A stretch of DNA of 64,000 nt from Bacillota bacterium (GCA_012520795.1 JAAYNP010000047.1:42613-106612); one strand, 5' to 3'; positions 27,032 to 36,926 are shown, counted from the first letter of the stretch. A program made the numbers and translations. Notes: generated from the letters alone by a model not told the origin.

Positions 27032-27427
27032 GAATACCGTTGGCTGATTGAACATGCCGTAAAAGCTTTGGAACATGCTTATGCACCGTATTCCAATTTC
27101 AAAGTGGGTGCCGCCCTGTTAGGGTCCAGCGGCAAGGTTTACCTTGGCTGCAATATCGAGAATGCGGCATACAGCCCCACCAATTGTGCTGAGCGGACTG
27201 CGGTTTTCAAAGCTGTTTCGGAAGGGGAAACCTCGTTTAAGGCATTGGCGGTGGTGGCCGATACCACTGCCGTGATAACTCCGTGCGGAGTCTGCCGGCA
27301 GGTACTGGCTGAGTTTTTTGACGATCAGGCAGTAATCATCCTCGCCAATCTGCACGGGCATGTGGAAGAGACGACCATAACCAAGCTGCTGCCGGGGGCG
27401 TTCACTGGTGATCGCTATGGACTATAG
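27029..27427 (+). CDS. cdd: Cytidine deaminase
   Basis: Cdd converts cytidine and deoxycytidine to the uridine forms in pyrimidine salvage. The product has the zinc motif CAERTA and PCGVCRQVL and the opening AYAPYSNFKVGAALL. The start is unclear. An ATC at 27029 lies seven bases after a strong GGGAGGG and gives 16 residues before AYAPYS, the same number as in Bacillus Cdd. The alternative is a GTG at 27008 that overlaps the previous stop codon, lacks a Shine-Dalgarno and adds seven residues. I place the start at the ATC but the GTG remains possible. Confidence 0.92.
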   Translation: MEYRWLIEHAVKALEHAYAPYSNFKVGAALLGSSGKVYLGCNIENAAYSPTNCAERTAVFKAVSEGETSFKALAVVADTTAVITPCGVCRQVLAEFFDDQAVIILANLHGHVEETTITKLLPGAFTGDRYGL

Positions 27428-27896
27428 ATTCTGTGAACTGACAGCGGCCGATCCCAAGCTGGCCGGGGAGATTATTGCAATTGAACAGGAAGCTTTCGGC
27501 ATTGGCGGGATGAACGAATGGTTTTTGCCGCCGTTTATCCGCTACGGGCGTGTCTTCGTGCTGCTCGATCAGGATGCTGTCGTGGCGGCGGCAGAATACA
27601 TGCGCTGCTATAGCGATCCGTTCCAGGTGTATTTGTTTGGGTTTGCAGTGCGGAAAGACTACCGCAGCCGAGGGTTGGGGAAATTAATGCTGGAGCGATC
27701 GCTGGAGTGCCTGTACCGGGACGGGTTCAGAGAGGTCAGCCTGACTGTGGATCCGGCGAACGAAGCAGCGGTGAATTTGTACACCAGCTTTGGGTTCCGG
27801 CAAAAAAGCTTCTACAGAAATGAGTATGGGCTCGGCCGTGATCGGCTGCTTTTGGTATTGGAACTGCCCCCCGAGGAGTCTTATGATGGAGGATAA
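27417..27896 (+). CDS. GNAT family N-acetyltransferase
   Basis: The 159-residue product is an acetyl-CoA-dependent acetyltransferase of the GNAT fold. The acetyl-CoA motif is VRKDYRSRGLGKLML, followed by EVSLTVDPANEAAVNLYTSFGF, the usual motif B. The substrate cannot be told; small-molecule and protein N-terminal acetylases share this pattern. The start ATG at 27417 overlaps the end of cdd by 11 bases with GGTGAT upstream; a GTG at 27408 is an alternative. It overlaps era by 11 bases, so the three genes are translated together. Confidence 0.82.
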   Translation: MDYRFCELTAADPKLAGEIIAIEQEAFGIGGMNEWFLPPFIRYGRVFVLLDQDAVVAAAEYMRCYSDPFQVYLFGFAVRKDYRSRGLGKLMLERSLECLYRDGFREVSLTVDPANEAAVNLYTSFGFRQKSFYRNEYGLGRDRLLLVLELPPEESYDGG

Positions 27897-28779
27897 ATTG
27901 TTCAGATCAGGGTTTGTGGCAGTTGTGGGGCGCCCCAATGTGGGGAAATCGACTTTGCTCAACAACTTGCTCCAGCAGAAAATAGCCATTGTGTCAGACA
28001 AACCCCAGACCACCCGCAACACGATTCGGGCTGTGCTGACACTGCCCGATGCCCAAATCGTCTTTATCGATACGCCGGGTATTCACCGGCCTTTACATAA
28101 ACTGGGTGAATACATGGTCCGGGCTGCCAAGGCAACCCTTGCGGAAGTGGATTTGATCTGCTTCCTGGTTGATATTTCCCAATGGAGGAAGAACGACGAG
28201 GAAATCGCCGGGCTTTTGCAGAATGTTGATACACCGGTGTTTTTAGCGGCCAACAAGGCTGATCTGGTGACGAAGGCAGAGCAGGAGCAGTTTTTAAGCC
28301 GGATCAGGAATGAGTATGCCTTTGCCGAGGTGATGGCCGTATCCGCTCAGGAAGGCACCGGGTTGGATGGGCTTGTCAAGGCCATCGTCCCCTATTTGCC
28401 TGAAGGGCCCAAGTATTATCCCGACGACTGGGTTACGGATCACCCGGAGCGCTTTGTCATGGCTGAACTGATTAGGGAACAGATCCTGCACAACACCGAA
28501 GAAGAAATCCCCCATTCTGTGGCCGTGGATGTGGAGCAGGTCGAAGCAAAGCCCGACAAAGACATGGTGCTGGTCAGGGCCAACATTTACGTGGAGCGGG
28601 ATTCGCAAAAAGGGATCATCATCGGCAAACACGGTGCAATGCTTAAAAAAATCGGCACCGGGGCCAGGATGCAGATAGAAGCGTTACTGGGGACAAAAGT
28701 GTTTCTGGAACTTTGGGTGAAGGTAAAGAAAGATTGGCGCAACAAGGATGGATCTTTGGCGGAGTTTGGCTATGTTTAG
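27886..28779 (+). CDS. era: GTPase Era
   Basis: Era binds the 3' end of 16S rRNA and is needed for 30S assembly. The 297-residue product has G1 GRPNVGKST (15-23), DTPGIHRP, NKADL, and a C-terminal KH domain (GIIIGKHGAMLKKIG). The ATG at 27886 has AGGAG seven bases upstream; an ATG three bases earlier is too close. In Bacillus recO and glyQS follow; here sigI-rsgI follow instead. Confidence 0.96.
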   Translation: MEDKLFRSGFVAVVGRPNVGKSTLLNNLLQQKIAIVSDKPQTTRNTIRAVLTLPDAQIVFIDTPGIHRPLHKLGEYMVRAAKATLAEVDLICFLVDISQWRKNDEEIAGLLQNVDTPVFLAANKADLVTKAEQEQFLSRIRNEYAFAEVMAVSAQEGTGLDGLVKAIVPYLPEGPKYYPDDWVTDHPERFVMAELIREQILHNTEEEIPHSVAVDVEQVEAKPDKDMVLVRANIYVERDSQKGIIIGKHGAMLKKIGTGARMQIEALLGTKVFLELWVKVKKDWRNKDGSLAEFGYV

Positions 28780-28783
28780 CCAT

Positions 28784-28810
28784 ACCCAAGAAATTTGTCG
28801 CATTTGCGAA
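28784..28810 (+). promoter_or_regulatory. Candidate SigI-type promoter of sigI-rsgI
   Basis: ACCCAA at 28784 and CGAA at 28807 recall the C-rich -35 and CGAA -10 boxes reported for SigI promoters, which autoregulate sigI operons. No sigma-A promoter is evident in this gap. The match is short and the spacing of 17 bases is not verified against known sites. Confidence 0.3.
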
Positions 28811-28838
28811 TAGTTTATGGCAAAGGAGGATAGGTTCA

Positions 28839-29579
28839 ATGGCCGGTTCAGCTCGTGGACAGCAACCACAGGAATTGGAGCTCTTAGTCCGTCAGGCTCA
28901 AGAAGGTGACAGTAGAGTCAGGGAGCGCTTAATCAGCGAGTACCGCCCTTTTTACCTGCGCGTGGCATCACAGGTTGCCAAGAAATACCTGGTATTGGGG
29001 CGGGATGACGAGGCCAGCATTGCCATGTCGGCATTTGATGAGGCCATCAATGCCTACAATCTTAAGGCTGGCGCATCATTCTTAAGCTTTGCGGAAATCG
29101 TAATCAAAAGACGCATGGTTGATTATTTCCGCCGCAAGGCCCGCAGCAGGGAGGAGATTCCCCTGTCGGCACTGGAGGCGGAAGATGCTGACGAAACAAT
29201 TATCCGCAAGATTGAACTGCGGGAAGCCATTGGAGTCATTCAGCTGCAGCAGGAAGCTGAAGAAAGGCGTGAAGAAATCTTCCGTTTGAATCAACTGTTG
29301 AACGACTATGGTGTCCGGTTTTCTGACCTGGTCAAGGTATCGCCCAAGCATCAGGATGCCCGGGATCGGGCTCTGGAGGTAGCGCGGATTCTCGCCAATG
29401 ATCCGCAATTATTGAAGTTTCTTACCAGCCGCAAGGCACTGCCGCTGAAGGAACTGGAGAAAATGGTCAAGGTCAGCCGCAAGACTCTAGAGCGGCAGCG
29501 CAAATACATAATTACTTTGACACTAATCTTGATTGGAGAATTCAACTACCTTCAGGAGTATCTTAAGCGGACGGTTTGA
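28839..29579 (+). CDS. sigI: RNA polymerase sigma-I factor
   Basis: The 246-residue protein is an alternative sigma factor of the SigI group, used by Bacillus for heat stress and by cellulolytic clostridia for polysaccharide sensing. Features include QELELLVRQAQEGDSRVRERLISEYRP (cut here as a region 2 lead, about 11-37), DEASIAMSAFDEAINAYN and SFAEIVIKRRMVDYFR (region 2 core), and a C-terminal helix-turn-helix KALPLKELEKMVKVSRKTLE. Strong AAAGGAGG precedes the ATG. It is followed 14 bases later by its likely anti-sigma factor. Confidence 0.9.
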   Translation: MAGSARGQQPQELELLVRQAQEGDSRVRERLISEYRPFYLRVASQVAKKYLVLGRDDEASIAMSAFDEAINAYNLKAGASFLSFAEIVIKRRMVDYFRRKARSREEIPLSALEAEDADETIIRKIELREAIGVIQLQQEAEERREEIFRLNQLLNDYGVRFSDLVKVSPKHQDARDRALEVARILANDPQLLKFLTSRKALPLKELEKMVKVSRKTLERQRKYIITLTLILIGEFNYLQEYLKRTV

Positions 29580-29593
29580 AGGAGGAGGTAGGC

Positions 29594-30424
29594 ATGAAAC
29601 AGGGGAAAGGGATTGTCGTTGAAGTGACGACACGGGATCACGTCACTGTGATGACTCCCCAGAGGGAATTTCTGCGTGTTCCTTTTCATAAACCAGTGCA
29701 TGTGGGACAGGAAATCACCTATACCATCAAAAGGCCTCCTTTCAATTTGAAGTGGAGTGTTGCTGTTGTTTTGTTATTGGCTTTGGTTGGTTCAGCCGGG
29801 CAGCTCAAAGAGATCCCCGGAGGGACTGTCCCCGAAGTGTTTGTCACTTTGGACATCAATCCAAGCATTGAGCTGGCACTCAATTGTGAACAGCGGGTCG
29901 TTCGGGCTGAAGGCCTGAACGCAGAGGGTAAAAGCCTGGTCGGCAAGCTGAGCCTGCTTGGCAGCACTTTCAGACAGGCTGTAAAGGACATCGGGGCTCA
30001 GGCTGAAAGCGATGGTTACCTCACACCGGGCAAGAACGAAATCGTGGTTACCATATCTCAGAAGGGGATTAAGAAATGCGAACCTGTTCAGCCAAAAGGC
30101 GCGCCAGCCGGCGGCAGTAGCAGTGAACAGGAGATTGAGGCAGTGATCAATGAAACCCTTGCCGCTGCATATCAGGTCAAGATGTGGCGTGTTCCTGGAG
30201 AAATCCGGGAGAAAATCCGGGAAGCAGGATTAACCCCGGCCAAGTACATTGCTGTCCATGTTGAGCTGGAAAGCTCCACGACAGCTTCAGCGGGTGGTTC
30301 CGGTGCCGCTGTGCCGGTTTCGGCGACTGTGGAACGCAGCGGTGACCACCATTATTTCGAGTTTGAAGTCACCAGGCCTGTCTTTCCTGCCGGCATGTAC
30401 ATGCGCACCAGCGGCCAGGAATAA
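29594..30424 (+). CDS. Anti-sigma-I factor RsgI-like protein
   Basis: The 276-residue product has an N-terminal RsgI anti-sigma domain (GIVVEVTTRDHVTVMTPQ), one membrane segment at about 54-74, and an external region that starts with VTLDINPSIELALNCEQRVV, the hallmark of RsgI proteins. It ends in a Ser/Thr/Gly-containing domain without a recognisable carbohydrate-binding module, unlike RsgI of cellulolytic clostridia. It should hold SigI at the membrane until an outside signal, probably through cleavage of RsgI, releases it. Confidence 0.85.
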   Translation: MKQGKGIVVEVTTRDHVTVMTPQREFLRVPFHKPVHVGQEITYTIKRPPFNLKWSVAVVLLLALVGSAGQLKEIPGGTVPEVFVTLDINPSIELALNCEQRVVRAEGLNAEGKSLVGKLSLLGSTFRQAVKDIGAQAESDGYLTPGKNEIVVTISQKGIKKCEPVQPKGAPAGGSSSEQEIEAVINETLAAAYQVKMWRVPGEIREKIREAGLTPAKYIAVHVELESSTTASAGGSGAAVPVSATVERSGDHHYFEFEVTRPVFPAGMYMRTSGQE

Positions 30425-30457
30425 GGTGTTGAGAAGCAGCCAGTCAAGGAGCAGATG

Positions 30458-31486
30458 ATGAAAACCTCAGAGTTTGATTACGACCTACCGCATGAACTAA
30501 TAGCGCAAACCCCGGTTGAACCAAGAGACAGCTCCCGCTTGATGGTGATCGATTTGGCTTCGGAGGGGATCGAGCACCGCCACTTCTGTAATCTGCCGGA
30601 GTATCTCAAACCCGGCGATGTTCTGGTAATCAACGAGTCACGGGTGATTCCGGCGCGCCTGTTTGGGGCCCGGGAAGGGAGCGGCGGTAAAATCGAAGCG
30701 CTGCTTCTGCACCCAAAAACCGATCGGTCCTGGGAAGCGCTGGTCAAGCCGGGCAGACGATGCCCCGTCGGTGCCAAAATCCGCTTCGGCCCGGATTTGA
30801 CCGCCACAGTCATGGCCAAAACGGCGACCGGGGGTAGGATTCTGGAGTTCGCATACGACGGCGACTTTAACGCTGTTTTGGAAGAGCTTGGCGAAACACC
30901 TTTGCCTTCCTATATAAAGGCCAGGCTGGAAAACAAGGAACGGTATCAGACAGTGTACGCCAAAATCAAAGGATCGGCAGCCGCACCCACGGCAGGGCTG
31001 CACTTTACCACCGGCCTGCTGGATCGCATTCGGGCGATGGGCATAGCGATTGTACCTTTGGTGCTGCACGTGGGGGTGGATACGTTCAGGCCGGTCCAAG
31101 CCGCCGATATCCGGGATCACGAAATGCACTCGGAGTATTATTGTCTGACAGAAGAACATGCAGAGGCGATCAATTTGTGCAAAGAAAACGGCGGCCGGGT
31201 GATTGCCGTGGGCACCACCGTGGTGCGCACCCTGGAAACGCTAGGCCGTTCGGGCAAAGCTGGAGCAGGATCCGGTAGGACGGATCTTTTCATTTATCCC
31301 GGTTTTCAGTTCAAGATTGTTGACGGGATCGTAACCAATTTCCATCTGCCCCAGTCCAGCTTGCTGATGCTGGTTTCAGCCTTTGCAGGGCTGGATTTGA
31401 TTAAGCGGGCATATCAAGTGGCGGTGAGCCATAATTACCGCTTCTTCAGTTTTGGTGACGCCATGCTGTTAATCGGCAAGCAATAA
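30458..31486 (+). CDS. queA: S-adenosylmethionine:tRNA ribosyltransferase-isomerase
   Basis: QueA transfers and isomerises the ribosyl part of SAM onto preQ1 in tRNA, the next-to-last step of queuosine synthesis. The 342-residue product has the start FDYDLPHELIAQTPVEPRD, GDVLVINESRVIPARL and the C-terminal SLLMLVSAFAG. Of two adjacent ATGs the second has the better spacing from AAGGAG. tgt follows after nine bases. Confidence 0.96.
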   Translation: MKTSEFDYDLPHELIAQTPVEPRDSSRLMVIDLASEGIEHRHFCNLPEYLKPGDVLVINESRVIPARLFGAREGSGGKIEALLLHPKTDRSWEALVKPGRRCPVGAKIRFGPDLTATVMAKTATGGRILEFAYDGDFNAVLEELGETPLPSYIKARLENKERYQTVYAKIKGSAAAPTAGLHFTTGLLDRIRAMGIAIVPLVLHVGVDTFRPVQAADIRDHEMHSEYYCLTEEHAEAINLCKENGGRVIAVGTTVVRTLETLGRSGKAGAGSGRTDLFIYPGFQFKIVDGIVTNFHLPQSSLLMLVSAFAGLDLIKRAYQVAVSHNYRFFSFGDAMLLIGKQ

Positions 31487-32608
<1,122 letters not shown>

Positions 32609-32652
32609 CTTTGTGTGAACGAGAAATATAACATTATTATGGAGGTGAGCCC

Positions 32653-32943
32653 ATGTTTCTGGAAACCCAAACACCTGCTACAGGTGGTTTAGTGGCCCTG
32701 ATCCTGCCTTTTGTGATCATGTTTGCCATTGTCTACTTTTTGATGATCCGTCCCCAGCAGGCACAGCAAAAGCAGCGCCAGGCCATGCTGGATGCTCTTA
32801 AGAAAGGTGACAAGGTTATCACGATCGGCGGCATCCACGGTGAGATAACTGCACTGACTGATGATACCGTCATCCTTAGCATTGCTGACAAGACAGATAT
32901 TGTGATCAGTAGATCGGGAGTTGGCTCGGTGAAGAACGGTTAG
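32653..32943 (+). CDS. yajC: Preprotein translocase subunit YajC
   Basis: The 96-residue product has one N-terminal membrane segment and MIRPQQAQQKQRQAMLDALKKGDKV, the YajC signature. YajC associates with SecDF, which assists protein export; no secDF follows here within the window. GGAGGTGA precedes the ATG and a terminator follows. Confidence 0.92.
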   Translation: MFLETQTPATGGLVALILPFVIMFAIVYFLMIRPQQAQQKQRQAMLDALKKGDKVITIGGIHGEITALTDDTVILSIADKTDIVISRSGVGSVKNG

Positions 32944-32950
32944 ACAGGAG

Positions 32951-32973
32951 AAACCACCTCGAGGTGGTTTTTT
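32951..32973 (+). terminator. Terminator after yajC
   Basis: AAACCACC and GGTGGTTT form an 8-base-pair stem with a TCGA loop, continued by TTTT. Confidence 0.88.
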
Positions 32974-32994
32974 CATAAGCATGGGGGGAAGATT

Positions 32995-33537
32995 ATGCGC
33001 AGTTTGAGAACGGCTATGATCCTGGCTGTCATTATAGTTGCGGTGATCAGCAGCAGTGCCGCGGCAGACGAGTGGTTTATCCACGAACACAAGCAGTATT
33101 GGTGGTATTATGTGGACAACCCCGGGTTTTATGCGGTGGTGCCCAACACTGCTGAACGGTATTATAAAAAAACAATTTTCGGTTATCAGTTTCTCGAAAT
33201 GTCGTGGGAAAACGGTTCAATCGTGATGCAGATTGGCATCATCCCCAAAAGCAGCGTAAACGAGGCAGTCAGCTTTGTCGCCAAACGCTGGAGCCCGCTG
33301 TTGGAAAATGAACTGGTGTTTGCCAATCGGGAAATCACCACCTCCAACGGCTTGAAGACTTACTTCTATGCTGTGGAGGGCGTCGGGCTGGATGGAGTCA
33401 AGTCGATGCTCCGTTCCGTATACTTTAATAAAGAGGGGACCATTGTATATCTGGCGATGTTCATTCCCAGCAGTAAGTATGAAGGTACGATGCTCAACAA
33501 CTGGATTAAGGCTGTCAATGAGTTTGAATGGGAATAG
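32995..33537 (+). CDS. Uncharacterised secreted protein
   Basis: I do not recognise this 180-residue protein. It has a clear signal peptide (MRSLRTAMILAVIIVAVISS, then AAADEW as a likely cleavage area), an aromatic-rich start of the mature part (QYWWYYVDNPGFYAVVP) and a mixed alpha/beta body with no cysteine. The phrases MSWENGSIVMQIGIIP and SSKYEGTMLNNWIKAVNEFEW have the look of a small PsbP- or Mog1-like stress domain, but I cannot confirm it. GGGGGGAAG precedes the ATG. It lies alone between the yajC terminator and a convergent hpt, so it is a single-gene unit. Confidence 0.7.
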   Translation: MRSLRTAMILAVIIVAVISSSAAADEWFIHEHKQYWWYYVDNPGFYAVVPNTAERYYKKTIFGYQFLEMSWENGSIVMQIGIIPKSSVNEAVSFVAKRWSPLLENELVFANREITTSNGLKTYFYAVEGVGLDGVKSMLRSVYFNKEGTIVYLAMFIPSSKYEGTMLNNWIKAVNEFEWE

Positions 33538-33545
33538 AAAGCAAG

Positions 33546-33588
33546 AACTCTGAAGAGACGGCTGTCAACGGCCCGTTTCTTCAGAGTT
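33546..33588. terminator. Hairpin between convergent genes
   Basis: AACTCTGAAGAGACGG (33546-33561) pairs with CCGTTTCTTCAGAGTT (33573-33588): 16 pairs including one wobble, around an 11-base loop. It is followed by only a short T-rich stretch on either strand. It lies between the secreted protein and hpt and can end both. Confidence 0.7.
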
Positions 33589-33655
33589 TATCTATATAGG
33601 CCTGCTTTTTTGCCCGGCAGAACGGTCAAAAAAACGGTCAACCTGATGGAGGCTG

Positions 33656-34201
33656 TTATTCCATATCGGATGTGTAGTACTTGGAATCCAAAACAAAGAT
33701 ATAAGGTATGTTCCGGTATAATTCGCAGTAGTCCAACCCGTAACCGACGAGGAATTCGTTTGGCACTGTAAAACCTACATAGTCCACAGGTATGTCCACT
33801 TCGCGGTTGACCTGCTTGTCCAACAGAGTACATATTTTAAGGCTCGCCGGTTTGCGGATAGCCAGGTTGTTCATCAAGTAGCTCAGGGTCAGCCCCGAAT
33901 CAATAATGTCCTCAATAATCAGGACATGCTTGCCTTCAATGCTTTCTTCCAGGTCTTTGGTGATCCGGACCACACCTGATGAACGGGTGGCATGGCCGTA
34001 GCTTGAGATGCCGATGAAGTCCATGGTCACAGGGACAGTGATGTGCTTGGCCAAGTCAGCCAAAAACATCAGCCCGCCTTTCAAGATGCAGAGCAGGAGC
34101 AGTTCTTTACCGGCATAATCCTCGCTGATTTGGGCTGCAAGCTCCCGGACCCGGTTGTGAATTTCTTCTTCAGTGATCAGGACACGTTTGACAATGTCCA
34201 T
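33656..34201 (-). CDS. hpt: Hypoxanthine phosphoribosyltransferase
   Basis: Hpt salvages hypoxanthine and guanine to IMP and GMP with PRPP. The 181-residue product has VLIIEDIIDSGLTLSYL, the PRPP-binding loop, LLLCILKGGLMF early and FVVGYGLDY-like VGYGLDYCE late. In Firmicutes hpt usually lies next to tilS and ftsH; here it is isolated and divergent to recJ. The ATG at 34201 has AAAGGGGA upstream. Confidence 0.95.
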   Translation of the reverse strand: MDIVKRVLITEEEIHNRVRELAAQISEDYAGKELLLLCILKGGLMFLADLAKHITVPVTMDFIGISSYGHATRSSGVVRITKDLEESIEGKHVLIIEDIIDSGLTLSYLMNNLAIRKPASLKICTLLDKQVNREVDIPVDYVGFTVPNEFLVGYGLDYCELYRNIPYIFVLDSKYYTSDME

Positions 34202-34232
34202 CAAAAAATCCCCTTTCGTTAGGCTTTTCTTA

Positions 34233-34261
34233 ATAATACTATGCTAAAATGAGAAAATCAA
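34233..34261 (-). promoter_or_regulatory. Vegetative promoter of hpt
   Basis: On the - strand TTGATT (34256-34261), 17 bases, TATTAT (34233-34238), about 32 bases before the hpt start. Confidence 0.78.
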
Positions 34262-34325
34262 GCTGGTTTGCAATGCAGGAATTGTACGGGAAAAATCGAA
34301 AAGTTCATGCTAGGGGGACTTAAGC

Positions 34326-36926
34326 TTGAAAAAGATGTGGGTAATCACGCCGCCATCGGATCAATGGCGGCTGCTTCAAAAAGAACTGGGGATTTCTGCA
34401 GTGACTGCCAGAATCCTCGCCGGGCGGGGGATCAGCGATGCCGCAGCAGCCGCAAAATTCCTCAAGCCTGATTATGACGAGCTGCATCCGCCGATGCTGC
34501 TGCTGGACATGGAGCAGGCGGTGGAGCGGATCGCTTCTGCTCTGGCCGATAACGAGCCTATTACGGTCTACGGTGATTATGATGTGGACGGCCAGACTTC
34601 AGTGGTCCTGCTTGTGGAGGTATTGCGCAGCCTAGCCCGGGATCCGGGGCTGATCGGTTACTATATCCCCAACCGGATGGATGAAGGCTATGGGCTGCAC
34701 CAAGAGGCGCTGGCGGCCATCAGCCGGGAAAGTTCCCTGGTAATAACTGCGGACTGCGGCGTAACCGCCGTTGTTGAGGCAGAATATGCCCGCAGCATCG
34801 GTTTGGACCTGATCATCACCGATCATCATGAACCAAAGGCCCAGCTGCCCGAGGCGGTGGCGGTGATCAACCCGAAACGGGCTGACAGCCGCTACCCATT
34901 CCCGAATCTGGCCGGTGTCGGCGTGGCCTATAAATTGGTACAAGTCTTGGGCGCACGCTATGGGCGTGATTTCCGCCAGTGGCTGGATTTGGTGGCTTTA
35001 GGGACAGTCGCAGATCTGGTACCCCTGGTGGATGAGAACCGCATTTTTGTAAAACTGGGCCTGGAACAGCTGGAGCGTTCCACCAGCCTGGGCCTTCAGG
35101 CCTTGGCCAAGGTTTGCCGGCTGAAACCGCCGTATAAAGCTTCGGATTTGGGGTTTCGGCTTGGGCCGCGGCTCAATGCCGTCGGCAGGATGGGCGAATC
35201 GGCCCGGGGCGTGGAACTTTTGTTGAGCCGAGATCCTCAACATGCCCACAGCCTGGCGGAAATCCTGGATCAGGAAAACAGGCTCCGCCAGGAAACAGAA
35301 GCTGATATATTCCAGCAGGCGCTGGCCATGATTGAAGCCAACGGCTGGCAGGAAGATCCTGTGATTGTTGTGGCGGATCACGGCTGGCACCCCGGCGTGA
35401 TTGGGATTGTCGCCTCCAGAATTGTTGATCAATACTATCGGCCGACGCTTGTCCTCTCACTGGAGGATGGGATTGGCAAAGGTTCGGCCCGGAGCATTAC
35501 CGGGTTCAACCTCTACGAAGGTCTGAAAGAAGTGGAAGATCTGCTGCTTGAGTTCGGCGGCCACGAAATGGCTGCGGGGCTGACTGTGGAGGCAGAAAGA
35601 ATCCCCGAACTAAGGGAGCATCTGGCGGCTGTAGCCCGCAGCCGGCTCAAGCCCAGTGATTTCATCCCCAAAGTCCGGATCGACGGCGAGATTGACATTA
35701 AAGACGCCAACCGCCGGCTGCTGCAGGAATTTGAGCTTCTGGAACCCTTTGGCATCGGCAACCCCGCTCCGGTGTTGAAGGTAACCGGGTCGATTGTGAG
35801 CACCAGGGCGCTGGGGGCCGATCAGGAGCATCTCAGGTGCGTGATCCAGGATCAGGAGGGGACAGTGATCGAGGCTGTTGGATTTGGCATGTTTCAAGCG
35901 CTGAAGCAGGTTGATCCCTATCGCGAACAAGTGGATTTTGCCGTTGTTCCCCGCCCGGGGTATGCCGATCCGGCCACAGTCGAGTTTTTGATGAGGGATT
36001 TTCAAGCCGACTTGGAGCCGGCCAATTTCATTGAAGAATGGATGTGGGCCCGGTACCCGTGGCAGCTGCCGCAGGAATACGATCAGCTTAGCTTGGATGA
36101 TTTTGCGGGCACAGACCCTGGATCCGGAAATATTATAGATCAAAGAATCGTTGACCAGAGAAATGCCTGGAACAAGATCAAAGCAGTACAGGAATACGGG
36201 GATCCCCAAAAACGGGCCCTGATCTTTGCCGCCACACCCGCCAGGGTGCTCAGCCTGTGCCGGGAGCTGAGGATTGCTGTGCCAAACGGGCCCCGGTTCA
36301 TCGGTTTTGAACATCAGCTGCTTTGCGATGAAGAACGGGAGGAACTGCTGGCGCTGTTTGATAGCGGGCGGATCCGCTGGGCCGTATCCACAGGGCTGTG
36401 GCAGCCCGACTGGCTGTGGGATCAGGTAATTCTCTGGGATCCGTGCCCCCAGCCGTCCCTGTTCAATAACCTCATCAAAGGCCTTAAACCTGAAGGCGAA
36501 TTGATTGCCGTCTACGGCCGGGAAGAGTGCAATTGGCTACAGGGCAAGATTAAGCGCCTTTTACCGGATCGGGATTTGTTGGCCAAGTTCTACCTGATGA
36601 TGTGCCGCTCTGAAAGCAGCCAACTGTCGCCGGATCAGATCAGCACCATCGCCGGCGCCCTCCATTTGGGGGAAGGGGTGGATTTTGTTTTAGGCGTCTT
36701 TACCGAACTGGAGCTTGTCAAGCGGACAGCGGATTATGTTCAGCTGTTGCCCAGGCCGGCCCAAAAACTAGACTTACAAGCTTCAGTTTCGTATAATAGA
36801 GGTAAAAATAAGCGTACTCAGGTTTTAACGTACTTACAGCATTGTCTGGAAAGGGGCTTTCTTGATGGACCTAAAGGAAAAAATCCGAGTTATCGAGGGT
36901 TTTCCAAAACCCGGGATCAGTTTTAA
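34326..36926 (+). CDS. recJ: Single-stranded-DNA-specific exonuclease RecJ
   Basis: RecJ degrades 5' ends of single-stranded DNA in recombination and repair. The 866-residue protein has the DHH family motifs YGDYDVDGQTS (DYDVDG at 84-89), TADCGVT and ITDHHEP (166-170), then the DHHA1 motif FGGHEMAAGL and an OB domain. The C-terminal third (about 580-866) is the extra domain found in the long Firmicutes RecJ. Start is TTG with GGGGGA upstream. Its last 62 bases overlap the start of apt, and a promoter for apt lies inside its coding sequence. Confidence 0.95.
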   Translation: MKKMWVITPPSDQWRLLQKELGISAVTARILAGRGISDAAAAAKFLKPDYDELHPPMLLLDMEQAVERIASALADNEPITVYGDYDVDGQTSVVLLVEVLRSLARDPGLIGYYIPNRMDEGYGLHQEALAAISRESSLVITADCGVTAVVEAEYARSIGLDLIITDHHEPKAQLPEAVAVINPKRADSRYPFPNLAGVGVAYKLVQVLGARYGRDFRQWLDLVALGTVADLVPLVDENRIFVKLGLEQLERSTSLGLQALAKVCRLKPPYKASDLGFRLGPRLNAVGRMGESARGVELLLSRDPQHAHSLAEILDQENRLRQETEADIFQQALAMIEANGWQEDPVIVVADHGWHPGVIGIVASRIVDQYYRPTLVLSLEDGIGKGSARSITGFNLYEGLKEVEDLLLEFGGHEMAAGLTVEAERIPELREHLAAVARSRLKPSDFIPKVRIDGEIDIKDANRRLLQEFELLEPFGIGNPAPVLKVTGSIVSTRALGADQEHLRCVIQDQEGTVIEAVGFGMFQALKQVDPYREQVDFAVVPRPGYADPATVEFLMRDFQADLEPANFIEEWMWARYPWQLPQEYDQLSLDDFAGTDPGSGNIIDQRIVDQRNAWNKIKAVQEYGDPQKRALIFAATPARVLSLCRELRIAVPNGPRFIGFEHQLLCDEEREELLALFDSGRIRWAVSTGLWQPDWLWDQVILWDPCPQPSLFNNLIKGLKPEGELIAVYGREECNWLQGKIKRLLPDRDLLAKFYLMMCRSESSQLSPDQISTIAGALHLGEGVDFVLGVFTELELVKRTADYVQLLPRPAQKLDLQASVSYNRGKNKRTQVLTYLQHCLERGFLDGPKGKNPSYRGFSKTRDQF
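36769..36797 (+). promoter_or_regulatory. Promoter of apt inside recJ
   Basis: TAGACT (36769-36774), 17 bases, then a perfect TATAAT (36792-36797), located within the 3' end of recJ and 68 bases before the apt start. Confidence 0.65.
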
